DNA of 64,000 nt, from the NCBI RefSeq assembly GCF_023501975.1, contig NZ_JAMFLH010000002.1, forward strand, positions 231,963 to 295,962. The letters run 5' to 3'. The DNA comes from Altererythrobacter sp. KTW20L. Lineage in GTDB: Bacteria; Pseudomonadota; Alphaproteobacteria; Sphingomonadales; Sphingomonadaceae. Below, in pieces: positions 27,736 to 35,495 of the stretch. The position numbers were made by a program, and so were the translations under genes. Under the pieces are notes generated by a model, which saw only the letters and a list, made by a program, of their open reading frames with translations, searched no databases and was not told the DNA's origin. Position 1 is the stretch's first letter; the number at the start of each line of letters is the position of its first letter.

Positions 27736-28097
27736 GTTTCATTTTGTTTATCTCGGCCGCATCGCAGGTCTTTAGCGCGATTGAAGAATTGCCCGTTCCA
27801 GCAGGCATTTCTGTCGAGATCGTTGAGACTGCTCAGAGCTTCTCAGATTGTGTGCTGCAACGGACTTGGGACTTCGAGGCTTCACGAGAAGAGGCTGACA
27901 CTGTCGTTTCAGCGGCGATGAGCGCTTGTCGAGAGGAAGAGGCAATCTTCGTGGGGAATTATATTGGCGAAATGGCCGTGAAAAACCTTCAAAGTCTGGA
28001 AGCGACTGAGACCGCTATCGAGCGGTTCAAGGGAGCGCTGACTTCTCGAGCGATCGAATTGGTCGTTCGCGTCAGATTGAGAGGGGCAAGCCAATGA
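27732..28097 (+). CDS. Orphan small protein inside the suf operon
   Basis: This 121-residue protein is of unknown family. It starts with GTG overlapping the sufB stop, and its stop overlaps the next ATG, so it is fully embedded in the operon. The N-terminus is hydrophobic for about 16 residues ([16 protein letters not shown]) and could be a weak signal; the rest is helical and acidic with two Cys (C40, C70). Base composition and codon use are clearly less GC-biased than in sufB and sufC, suggesting recent acquisition. No known suf component matches it. Confidence 0.6.
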
Positions 28098-28636
28098 CCG
28101 AAAAGAAAACCCTCCAGCTCCGCTCCCCTGAGGAGCAGGCCGATACCCCCGCGATCAAGAAGAAGGGCCGCGGGTGGGAGATTTCGGAAAAGCGCCTCGA
28201 CGTGCTGCACGAGCAGGCGCGCGACTTGCGGCGCCATTCGACCGAGGCGCACAAGGCCCTGGCCGAGCGGTTCTCCAAGGCGGACTTGGGCCAGCATACC
28301 TTCAAGCGCCACGCCGTGGTCGGCAGCGCGATCGTGGATTTCAACTGCCACACCCTCGGCATGGCGATCGTCATTGATGAAGAAGGCGCGAACGAGGTGC
28401 TGACCACGCGCCGCGACAAGAGCCTGGAAGCCGTTGGCATCCGCGTGATGCGGATCGATGCGGCGGACATCCTGGAAAACATGGATGCGGTGCTCGAACG
28501 GATCACTGCGGGCATGCGTGTGCGTATCGAAGACAAGAAGAGAGCGCGCCGCGCCCATGGCGACCAGATGCGGGGCAGCCGTGCCCCGGCTGGCCGCCCA
28601 GTTTCTGATCGCTCAGGGCCGCGCACAAGGACATGA
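28094..28636 (+). CDS. DUF559-like protein in suf operon, catalytic Glu apparently lost
   Basis: This 180-residue protein has a central DUF559 domain (about residues 35-142), a Vsr-like PD-(D/E)XK nuclease fold. HTFKRHAVVGSAIVDFNCH corresponds to the usual F-R-R-Q...Y-I-V-D-F block with D82. The next motif reads MAIVIDEEG where active members have E-x-D-G, so residue 93 is Val instead of Glu. IRVMRIDAADILENMDAVL matches the domain end. The N- and C-terminal tails are basic and disordered. It lies between sufB and sufC with 4-base overlaps. I infer a non-catalytic role, but this is unproven. Confidence 0.75.
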   Translation: MTEKKTLQLRSPEEQADTPAIKKKGRGWEISEKRLDVLHEQARDLRRHSTEAHKALAERFSKADLGQHTFKRHAVVGSAIVDFNCHTLGMAIVIDEEGANEVLTTRRDKSLEAVGIRVMRIDAADILENMDAVLERITAGMRVRIEDKKRARRAHGDQMRGSRAPAGRPVSDRSGPRTRT

Positions 28637-29379
28637 CCATGCTGAAAATCGACAACCTGACCGCCGAAGTGGGCGGCAAGACCATCCTCAACGGCCTCTC
28701 GCTCAGTGTGAACGCGGGCGAAATCCACGCGATCATGGGCCCGAATGGCGCGGGCAAGAGTACGCTGTCCTATGTGCTGGGCGGTCGGCCCGGTTATGAG
28801 GTGACCGGCGGTTCGGCGACGCTCAATGGCGTGGACCTGCTCGCCCTTGACCCGCACGAGCGGGCCGCCGCCGGCCTGTTCCTGGGCTTCCAGTACCCGG
28901 TCGAAATTCCCGGCGTGTCCAACGTCCAGTTCCTGCGCGAGGCGCTGAATTCGCAGCGCAAGGCACGCGGCGAGGCTCCGCTCAGCGGCGGTGAATTCCT
29001 CAAGCTGGCGAAGGACAAGGCCGGGCTGCTCAAGCTCGACATGGATATGCTGAAGCGCCCGGTAAACGTGGGCTTTTCCGGCGGCGAGAAGAAGCGCGCC
29101 GAGATGGTCCACATGGGCATCCTCGATCCCATGTTCGCCGTGCTGGACGAGACCGACTCCGGCCTCGATATCGATGCGCTCAAGATCGTCGGCGCGGGGA
29201 TCAATGCGATCATGCGCAAGCCCGACAAGGCGGTCCTGCTGATCACCCACTACCAGCGCCTGCTCGACTATGTGCGGCCCGATTTTGTCCACGTTCTGGC
29301 GGGCGGCAGGATCGTCAAGACCGGCGGGGCGGACTTGGCGCATATGCTCGAACGCGAGGGTTACGAGGCGGTGGCCTGA
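28633..29379 (+). CDS. sufC: Fe-S assembly ATPase SufC
   Basis: This 248-residue ABC-type ATPase powers SufBC2D. Walker A is GPNGAGKS (36-43), the signature is FSGGEKKRAEM, and Walker B reads FAVLDETDSGLD, all as in SufC. The H-loop is LLITHYQRLLDY. It is cytosolic with no membrane partner. The start overlaps the DUF559-like stop by 4 bases; sufD begins at its last base. Confidence 0.97.
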   Translation: MTMLKIDNLTAEVGGKTILNGLSLSVNAGEIHAIMGPNGAGKSTLSYVLGGRPGYEVTGGSATLNGVDLLALDPHERAAAGLFLGFQYPVEIPGVSNVQFLREALNSQRKARGEAPLSGGEFLKLAKDKAGLLKLDMDMLKRPVNVGFSGGEKKRAEMVHMGILDPMFAVLDETDSGLDIDALKIVGAGINAIMRKPDKAVLLITHYQRLLDYVRPDFVHVLAGGRIVKTGGADLAHMLEREGYEAVA

Positions 29380-30125
29380 TGGCGCAAAATCTCCCGACTA
29401 CCCGCGACGAGGAATGGCGCTATGCCGATATTCCCGCGCTCGAACGGCTCGCGCCGGACCTTGCGCAGTGGACCGTCGTCGATGTGGCCGCCGGTGAAAC
29501 GCATAGCCAGTGCATGATCGCAGGCGGCAACGCGCCCGAACTGCACCGCATCCGAATTACTGTGGGCGAAGGCGGGCGGGCAGAACTGTTCGCCGTGATC
29601 GCGGGCGATGACTACACCCGGGTCGAGGTGGAAGTGCGGCTGGCCCAGGGAGCGCACTTCGAATTCGGCGGCGTCACTATCGGCGGCGGCGATGCCACGC
29701 GCGAATTCGTCACCCGGCTGGACCATGCAGAGCCCGATGCCACCAGCCACCAGGTCGTCCGTGCGGTGCACTGGGACCAGTCGACCGGCAATTTCCTCGG
29801 CCGCATCCATGTGGCCCGCGACGCGCAGAAGACCGACGCGGCGCAGGATTTCAAGGCCCTGCTACTTGAGAAGGGCGCGACAGCCAATGCCCGGCCCGAA
29901 CTGGAAATCTTCGCCGACGATGTGAAATGCGCCCACGGTGCGGCCATCGGCCAGATGGACGAAGCGGCGCGGTTCTACATGGCGAGCCGCGGCATCGCGC
30001 CCGATGTTGCCAAGCAGCTCCTCATCCGCGCCTTCATCGGCGATGCCTTTACCGCGCTCGCCGATGGGGCCGAGCAGGAGCGCCTGCAGAATGCCGCGCT
30101 GGAAAGCCTTGAGGCGCGGGCATGA
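29379..30125 (+). CDS. sufD: Fe-S assembly protein SufD, short form
   Basis: This 248-residue SufD is much shorter than the roughly 420-residue E. coli protein but is typical of sphingomonads. It begins with LPTTRDEEWRYADIPALERL and ends with the conserved DVKCAHGAAIGQMDEAARFYMASRGI block carrying the Cys and His near the SufB interface. It lacks most of the N-terminal helical domain. It lies between sufC and sufS with overlapping ends. Confidence 0.93.
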   Translation: MAQNLPTTRDEEWRYADIPALERLAPDLAQWTVVDVAAGETHSQCMIAGGNAPELHRIRITVGEGGRAELFAVIAGDDYTRVEVEVRLAQGAHFEFGGVTIGGGDATREFVTRLDHAEPDATSHQVVRAVHWDQSTGNFLGRIHVARDAQKTDAAQDFKALLLEKGATANARPELEIFADDVKCAHGAAIGQMDEAARFYMASRGIAPDVAKQLLIRAFIGDAFTALADGAEQERLQNAALESLEARA

Positions 30126-31396
30126 ACAACAGCCTGTCCCCGTTCGCATCGAGCGAAGTCGAGATGCCGCGCGCTGGTGTCTCGACTTCGCTCGACACGA
30201 ACGGAATCCGCTCCGACTTTCCCGGCCTCGTCACCGCTGGCGGCGAGCCGTGGCACTACCTCGATTCCGCCGCCACGGCGCAGAAGCCGCAGGTCGTGGT
30301 CGATACGATGGCCCGCGCGCTGGGCGCAGACTACGCCACGGTCCATCGCGGGGTCTATTCGCGCAGTGCCGAGATGACGCTGGGCTATGAAGCCGCGCGC
30401 CGCCGCGTGGCCGCATTCATCGGCGGGGCGGAGGAGGAGCTGGTCTTCACGCGCGGCGCGACCGAGGCGATCAACCTTGTCGCGGCAAGCTGGGGCGGGG
30501 CCAATATCGGGGCGGGTGACCGGATCCTGCTGTCCACGCTGGAACACCATTCCAACATCGTGCCGTGGCAGATGCTGGCAGAGCGGGTTGGCGCGCATAT
30601 CGACGTGTGCCCGCTGACCCACGATGGCCGGATCGATCTCGACGCGGCGGAACAGATGCTCACTCCCCGGCACAAGCTGGTGGCGTTGGCCCATGTCTCC
30701 AACGTGCTCGGCTCGGTACTCGACGTGCCGCGCGCTGCAGCATTGGCGCATGGTGTCGGGGCAAAGCTGCTGGTCGATGGCTGCCAGGCCGTGCCGCGCC
30801 TGCCCGTCGATGTGGCCGCGCTGGGTTGCGATTTCTACGCCTTCTCGGCCCACAAGCTCTATGGCCCGACCGGCATCGGTGCCCTGTGGGCGCGCTCGGA
30901 AATCCTCGCCGCCATGCCCCCCTACCAGGGCGGCGGGGCAATGATCGACAAGGTGACTTTCGAGCGCACCACCTATGCCCCCGCCCCCCAGCGGTTCGAG
31001 GCAGGGACGCCCGCCATTACCGAGGCGATCGCCTTTGGCGCGGCCTGCGAATACGTTTCCGCTATCGGGCTTGAAGTCATCCACGCGCACGAGAGCGAGC
31101 TGGTGGCTTCCTTGCGCGATGCGCTGGGCCAGATGAACGATGTCACCCTGTTCGGCCCCGCCGACAGTGCGGGCATCGTCAGCTTCATGATCGACGGCGT
31201 CCACCCGCACGATCTCGGCACGATCCTTGACGAGGAAAACGTGGCGATCCGCGCCGGGCACCACTGCGCCCAGCCGCTGATGGAGCACCTGGGCGTCAGC
31301 GCCACGGCCCGCGCCAGCTTCGGGCTCTACAGCTCGCACGACGACATTGCCGCTTTGGTCCGCGGCATCGAACGCACCAAGAGGATTTTCGGCTGA
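30122..31396 (+). CDS. sufS: Cysteine desulfurase SufS with repeat-derived N-terminus
   Basis: This 424-residue PLP enzyme takes sulfur from cysteine for cluster assembly. The PLP lysine lies in FYAFSAHKLYGPTGIGALW and the persulfide cysteine is C382 in IRAGHHCAQPLMEHLG. Homology to SufS starts only at about residue 29 (IRSDFPGLVTAGG, then HYLDSAATAQKPQ). Residues about 7-28 are encoded by a palindromic repeat (30140-30204) translated in frame, an unusual addition to this enzyme. It has 4-base overlaps with sufD and a 1-base overlap with sufT. Confidence 0.95.
   Translation: MNNSLSPFASSEVEMPRAGVSTSLDTNGIRSDFPGLVTAGGEPWHYLDSAATAQKPQVVVDTMARALGADYATVHRGVYSRSAEMTLGYEAARRRVAAFIGGAEEELVFTRGATEAINLVAASWGGANIGAGDRILLSTLEHHSNIVPWQMLAERVGAHIDVCPLTHDGRIDLDAAEQMLTPRHKLVALAHVSNVLGSVLDVPRAAALAHGVGAKLLVDGCQAVPRLPVDVAALGCDFYAFSAHKLYGPTGIGALWARSEILAAMPPYQGGGAMIDKVTFERTTYAPAPQRFEAGTPAITEAIAFGAACEYVSAIGLEVIHAHESELVASLRDALGQMNDVTLFGPADSAGIVSFMIDGVHPHDLGTILDEENVAIRAGHHCAQPLMEHLGVSATARASFGLYSSHDDIAALVRGIERTKRIFG
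30140..30204. repeat. Palindromic repeat inside the sufS coding sequence
   Basis: Two 29-base arms (30140-30168 and 30176-30204) are inverted copies differing at 4 positions, separated by 7 bases. Each arm is itself a hairpin (TCGA/TCGA around GCGAAG), and the four differences are paired: GCA with TGC in the left arm, GTG with CAC in the right arm. The core CGTTCGTGTCGAGCGAAG resembles a dispersed repeat I associate with sphingomonad genomes; the copy number in this genome cannot be judged from one window. Confidence 0.85.
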
Positions 31397-31902
31397 TGGA
31401 CAATTCCAACACCTGGCCAGACGACACCACGCAATCCGTTCCCGCCGCAGAAGTGGTCGAAGCCGCCGACAAGCCGCCGCGTGCGAAGGTCGAGGACGCG
31501 CCCGAGGAAACCGCCGCGCAGAAGCTGGAACGCAAGCGCGACTATCTCGAAGGCTTCCTTGCCGCCAAGCCCGCCGATCTCAACCCGGCCGAGCCCGGCG
31601 GCGACCTCTACGAGGAGGTGATTGCCGCGCTGAAGGACATTTTCGATCCGGAAATCCCGGTCAACATCTACGACCTTGGCCTGATCTACCGCGTCGATGT
31701 GACGCCCGATGCCGATGTCGCCATCACCATGACGCTGACCACGCCGCACTGTCCGGTGGCCGAGTCCATGCCGACCGACATCGAACTGCGTGTCGGCGCG
31801 ATCCCCGGCGTGCGCGATGCGGAGGTGGTGGTCACCTGGGATCCGCCATGGGATGCGTCCAAGATGAGCGATGAAGCCCGGCTCGAACTTGGCATGTTGT
31901 GA
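31396..31902 (+). CDS. sufT: SufT-like Fe-S assembly protein (MIP18/DUF59)
   Basis: This 168-residue protein has a charged N-terminal extension (about residues 1-65) and a MIP18/DUF59 domain (about 70-160) with VIAALKDIFDPEIPVNIYDLGLIY, TMTLTTPHCPVAESM and WDPPWDASKMSDEAR. The family assists maturation of Fe-S proteins; the cysteine in HCPVAE is conserved. It is commonly found behind sufS in alphaproteobacteria. The ATG begins at the last base of the sufS stop. Confidence 0.92.
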   Translation: MDNSNTWPDDTTQSVPAAEVVEAADKPPRAKVEDAPEETAAQKLERKRDYLEGFLAAKPADLNPAEPGGDLYEEVIAALKDIFDPEIPVNIYDLGLIYRVDVTPDADVAITMTLTTPHCPVAESMPTDIELRVGAIPGVRDAEVVVTWDPPWDASKMSDEARLELGML

Positions 31903-32399
31903 GCACACAGGCCCCCACCCTCGCGGTCTCGCTGGTCGACTATGCCGATCCGCAGGACGGGGCGGACCTCATCGCCCTGCTCGATGCCTATGCGCGCGAT
32001 CCGATGGGCGGCGGCGAGCCGCTGGCCGACCATGTGCGCGGCAGGCTGGTGGCCGGCCTTGCCGCCCTGCCCCATGCCTTTTCGCTGATCGCGCGGCTTG
32101 ATGGCGAGGCTGTGGGCCTGGCCAATTGCCTGCTGGGCTATTCCACCTTTGCCGCCGCGCCGCTGGTCAACATTCACGACATGGCGGTGATGCCCGGCCA
32201 TCGCGGGCAGGGCATCGGTCGCGCATTGATGAAGGCGGTTGAAGGCGAGGCCTTGAAGCGGGGGGCCTGCAAGGTCACATTGGAAGTGTTGAGCGGCAAT
32301 GATGCCGCACGCCACCTCTACGCAAGTTGCGGCTATGGCGATTACCAGCTCGACCCGGCCGCCGGCAAAGCCATGTTCTGGCAGAAGAGTTTGACATGA
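31899..32399 (+). CDS. GNAT-family N-acetyltransferase
   Basis: This 166-residue protein has a GNAT fold: NIHDMAVMPGHRGQGIGRALMKAVE carries the acetyl-CoA-binding R/Q-x-x-G-x-G/A loop (HRGQGIGRA), and CKVTLEVLSGNDAARHLYASCGY the beta-5/alpha-4 region. It starts with GTG overlapping the sufT stop and ends overlapping sufA, so it is part of the suf transcript. Its acceptor substrate is unknown, and no GNAT protein has an established role in Fe-S assembly. Confidence 0.87.
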   Translation: MSTQAPTLAVSLVDYADPQDGADLIALLDAYARDPMGGGEPLADHVRGRLVAGLAALPHAFSLIARLDGEAVGLANCLLGYSTFAAAPLVNIHDMAVMPGHRGQGIGRALMKAVEGEALKRGACKVTLEVLSGNDAARHLYASCGYGDYQLDPAAGKAMFWQKSLT

Positions 32400-32752
32400 C
32401 CGACACGAAATCCCGCGCCCGTCCCGCCGCCGTGATCCTCACGCCGTCTGCCGAGCAGCGCGTGGCCGACCTGATGGCCCGCGCACCGGCCGATGCGATT
32501 GGCGTAAAGCTCAGCACGCCGCGGCGCGGCTGTTCGGGCCTCGCCTATTCGGTCGATTACGTCACGGCGGAAACCCCGTTCGACGAAAAGATCATCACGC
32601 CGGGCGGCACCTTCTACATCGATGCCGCCAGCGTGCTCTACCTGATCGGCTCCACGATGGACTGGCGCGAGGATGATTTCGCGGCGGGTTTCGTGTTCGA
32701 GAACCCCAATGCTAAGGGCGCCTGCGGCTGCGGCGAAAGCTTCATGGTCTGA
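32396..32752 (+). CDS. sufA: A-type Fe-S carrier SufA/IscA
   Basis: This 118-residue HesB-like carrier has conserved cysteines C46 (RRGCSGLAY) and C110/C112 (GACGCGESFMV). It is the second A-type protein in the window besides ErpA. The ATG at 32396 overlaps the GNAT stop. The longer open frame from 32327 is not supported. It sits near the end of the suf operon. Confidence 0.93.
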   Translation: MTDTKSRARPAAVILTPSAEQRVADLMARAPADAIGVKLSTPRRGCSGLAYSVDYVTAETPFDEKIITPGGTFYIDAASVLYLIGSTMDWREDDFAAGFVFENPNAKGACGCGESFMV

Positions 32753-32756
32753 CCGC

Positions 32757-33218
32757 GTGCTGATCGAGGTTTCCTCGCACCTCCCGATCCCGCCAGCCCT
32801 GGCGTGGGAGCAGGTGCAGAGCCCGCAACTGCTCCAGCACATCGCTGCACCGCTGCTCACCTTCCACCCGCGCAAAGGGGCATTTCCGGAGACCTGGCAG
32901 CCGCGCGAATATCGTGCGGGGCTCAGGCTATTCGGGATCTTGCCCGTGGGCGAGCAGGTGATCGGGATCGAGTACCCGGAACACGGCGCGCCCGAGGGAG
33001 GCCACGTGCTGCGCGATAACGGGCGCGGCGGGCTGGTGACGCGGTGGGACCACCTGATGCTGATCGCGCCCGAAAATGGCGGCACCCGTTATACCGACAG
33101 GGTGGAAATCGAGGCGGGGGCTGTAACCGGCCTTGCGGCGGCCTTTGCGCGCTACTTCTACCGCCACCGGCAGAAGCGCTGGCTGCAACTGATCACGCGC
33201 GATTACCAGCGGGCCTAG
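32757..33218 (+). CDS. SRPBCC-fold protein
   Basis: This protein of about 153 residues has a START/SRPBCC (Bet v 1-like) ligand-binding pattern: IEVSSHLPIPPALAWEQV at the start, then strands GHVLRDNGRGGLVTRWDHLMLIAP, and a C-terminal helix AAFARYFYRHRQKRWLQLI. The ligand is unknown. The start is the GTG at 32757, four bases after the sufA stop, making it the last gene of the suf transcript. Its stop overlaps the end of the convergent gene by 4 bases. Confidence 0.75.
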   Translation: MLIEVSSHLPIPPALAWEQVQSPQLLQHIAAPLLTFHPRKGAFPETWQPREYRAGLRLFGILPVGEQVIGIEYPEHGAPEGGHVLRDNGRGGLVTRWDHLMLIAPENGGTRYTDRVEIEAGAVTGLAAAFARYFYRHRQKRWLQLITRDYQRA

Positions 33219-34159
33219 GCTTCTCCGGCTTCCTCGGCGATGAATTCGAGCAGGGCCTGGTCATAGCTATCAACCTGGCCGTTGGCCTCAATCATCCCGT
33301 TGAGCCAGTCCTCTTCCGTCGCGGTGAATTCGGCAGCCTGGGCCGCCAGGTCCCCGCGACTGGGCAGCTGATCGCCCTTCTTGCCGAACACCACGCCGAA
33401 GGCATTGGGCGCGGAGCGGGCCATCTGTCCCATAAACCGCCCGACGCTGGCCTTGTTGTCGGCCACGAAAGCCTCCAGTTCGAGCATCCGCGCCCGGTCG
33501 ATATGGGCCGTGTGGCTGGCGAAACCGAGCAGGTAATTGCCCACCCCTTGCACGAAAATCCGCTGGAATTCCGGCGCATTGGCCTGGTGCAGCGTTGCAT
33601 CCTTGAGGCGGAACAGCATCTCGGCTTCGCTGCGGCTGACGGCAGCGGGTCGCTCGCTGGCAGAGCCGAACACCACGCGGCGCAGCAGGTTCGCTTCGGC
33701 ATGGGTAACGTGCGTGTCGGCCAGCTCGCCGCCGCAGCGGGTGGGGCCGGTGCCGGTGAAGACTTCTGCCTCCAGCACGCCCAGCACATAGGCCTTCAGC
33801 GCGTCGGCCACGTTGACCCCGCGCTCGATCACCTGGACCAACAGTTCGAGCTCGGTCATCGAGCAGACCTTGCCGTCGGCCTCGACCATGGCGATCAGCC
33901 AGGCCGATTCCTCTTCGCTGGCATAGCCGCGCGGGGCGGTGCCGTTGAGCACGAAGTTGCGCAGGGCCTCGACGAAGAAGTCGGTCCACAGGGCGGTCGG
34001 TGCGCTGGTCGCCTGCTGGAGCGCGAACAGGGCCTCGGCTTCCTCGCGTGCGATATGGCCGTCAGCCCAGCCAGCGGCGCGCAGCTGCTGCACTTCGGCA
34101 TCGGAAATGGCGCCGTCTGCGGCGGCCTTCATCGTGAGATCGGCAAAGTGGGCGGTCAT
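33215..34159 (-). CDS. Internally duplicated helical protein, unknown function
   Basis: This 314-residue soluble helical protein has two halves that resemble each other. AEVQQLRAAG...REEAEALFALQ (about residues 21-48) parallels AEANLLRRVV...RSEAEMLFRLK (about 154-186), each followed by an aromatic stretch ending FVLNG or YLLGF. EEESAWLIAMVEADGKV parallels TEEDWLNGMIEANGQV. The pattern recalls TerB-like helical repeats, but I cannot assign a family with confidence. It has no signal peptide, is convergent with the suf operon and is probably monocistronic. Confidence 0.7.
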   Translation of the reverse strand: MTAHFADLTMKAAADGAISDAEVQQLRAAGWADGHIAREEAEALFALQQATSAPTALWTDFFVEALRNFVLNGTAPRGYASEEESAWLIAMVEADGKVCSMTELELLVQVIERGVNVADALKAYVLGVLEAEVFTGTGPTRCGGELADTHVTHAEANLLRRVVFGSASERPAAVSRSEAEMLFRLKDATLHQANAPEFQRIFVQGVGNYLLGFASHTAHIDRARMLELEAFVADNKASVGRFMGQMARSAPNAFGVVFGKKGDQLPSRGDLAAQAAEFTATEEDWLNGMIEANGQVDSYDQALLEFIAEEAGEA

Positions 34160-34253
34160 CTGCGCGCGGTTCCCTTATCGGTATTCGACCGCAGCATATG
34201 CTCCAATAGGCTTAAATTCGGGTTATCAGCCTGCCCGATCTGGTTTCCGGACC

Positions 34254-34700
34254 CTAGTTTCCGGCGCGGCGCAGGGCCTGCATACAGGCGAGCAGGTCCA
34301 CTTCGGCCCCGTCGCTCGACCGGCGCGCCTCCAGCCAGGTCGATTCGGGTTCGGCACCCGGGCGCAGCGGGTAGAGGTACACGTCGAGCACGCAGGCCTC
34401 GCTGGCGAACTGCAGTTTGCGCATGTCGCCTTCGGCCACATCGAGGCGCGGCTGGCCGAACTGGCGCACCAAGCTGGGCGCGCGTTCCCGCACCACGCCG
34501 TCGAGGCCAGGGCCGCGCATGATTTCCGGCGTGCGGAACCCGGCGACCGGCGGCGGCGGCGGGGCGGTGGGAGGCACGCGCGTGACGACAGGCGGGCGCG
34601 TGATCGGCGGGGCCGGTTGCGGGCCGGGCTGTGGTTGCGGGACGGTAGAAGCGCAGGCGGCAAGCGCCATGCTGGCCAGGGCAACAGCTATCAGGCGCAT
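34254..34700 (-). CDS. Proline-rich lipoprotein, unknown function
   Basis: This 148-residue protein starts with a lipoprotein signal (LASMALAACA), followed by a strongly Pro-rich linker (about residues 20-52) and a C-terminal domain with two cysteines (EACVLDVYLYPLR, DLLACMQALR). The linker suggests an outer-membrane-anchored protein reaching into the periplasm. The family is unknown. It directly follows the EI24-like gene (1-base gap) and is probably cotranscribed. Confidence 0.72.
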   Translation of the reverse strand: MRLIAVALASMALAACASTVPQPQPGPQPAPPITRPPVVTRVPPTAPPPPPVAGFRTPEIMRGPGLDGVVRERAPSLVRQFGQPRLDVAEGDMRKLQFASEACVLDVYLYPLRPGAEPESTWLEARRSSDGAEVDLLACMQALRRAGN

Positions 34701-34701
34701 G

Positions 34702-35430
34702 TCAGGTTCCGCTGCTCCGTGCAGGTCTCGGGCGGTGGACCAGATGGGCCGCTCCGGCTGCCCCGAGCACCGGGGCGATGAAATTGGCGAAGGGCACCAC
34801 CAGCAATGCGGCGATAACTCCGCCCAGCGCCAACCGTTCCCCGCGACTTACCGGACACAAGGCCGGACCATGCCCATCGCCCGAATGCCGGTGCCGCAGC
34901 CACACCATGTCCTGGAGGTCGCGGCCCACCAGCAGGGCATTGACCGCCCAGAACAGCAGGGCCGGGCCGATCCCCGTGACCAGCAGCAACAGGGCAAAGG
35001 GCAGGGCAGCAAGGTTGAACACCGTGGCCCGCCCCGCACTGCCGAGGCCTGCCCTCACCTGATCGCCCAAGGGCAAGTCCCGCGCGGCGCTGGCGGCGTG
35101 GGGATAGAACCGCGCCTCCACTGCCCGCACCACGTCCTCGGCATAGAACTGGATCACCGCCATGGCGACAACCCGCCATACCAGCCACAGCCCCGCCAGC
35201 GCCAGCAGCAGCGATGCCGCGCCGCGCAGCCCCTCGGCCCCGGCAAAGCGCGAATCGGCGAGGCCCGCCCGGGCCAGCAGCCAGTCGAAGGCGAACCAGC
35301 CAGCGGTTGCCACCACAAGGAACACCAGCACGGTCACGCCCAGGCTCTTGGCCAGCACGCGCAGCACTGCGGGATCGGCCAATTGGCCGAGCGCGCGAAC
35401 GAGGCTGGTGAATACGGCGGCCATCGGCAC
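34702..35430 (-). CDS. EI24/CysZ-like membrane protein
   Basis: This 242-residue inner membrane protein has about five to six hydrophobic segments and the EI24 pattern: AVFTSLVRALGQLADPAVLRVLAKSL at the N-terminus, NLAALPFALLLLVTGIGPALLFWAVNALLVGRDL in the middle, and GGVIAALLVVPFANFIAPVLGAAGAAHLVHR at the end. CysZ of this family imports sulfate in E. coli; the role in alphaproteobacteria is unproven. The start is at 35430 or the ATG at 35424. Confidence 0.8.
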   Translation of the reverse strand: MPMAAVFTSLVRALGQLADPAVLRVLAKSLGVTVLVFLVVATAGWFAFDWLLARAGLADSRFAGAEGLRGAASLLLALAGLWLVWRVVAMAVIQFYAEDVVRAVEARFYPHAASAARDLPLGDQVRAGLGSAGRATVFNLAALPFALLLLVTGIGPALLFWAVNALLVGRDLQDMVWLRHRHSGDGHGPALCPVSRGERLALGGVIAALLVVPFANFIAPVLGAAGAAHLVHRPRPARSSGT

Positions 35431-35495
35431 TTGCGATTGCCCGAGCTTGCGGCCAAGTCAATCGCGCAAGTCTGACCTCACTTACGGGAATCTCC

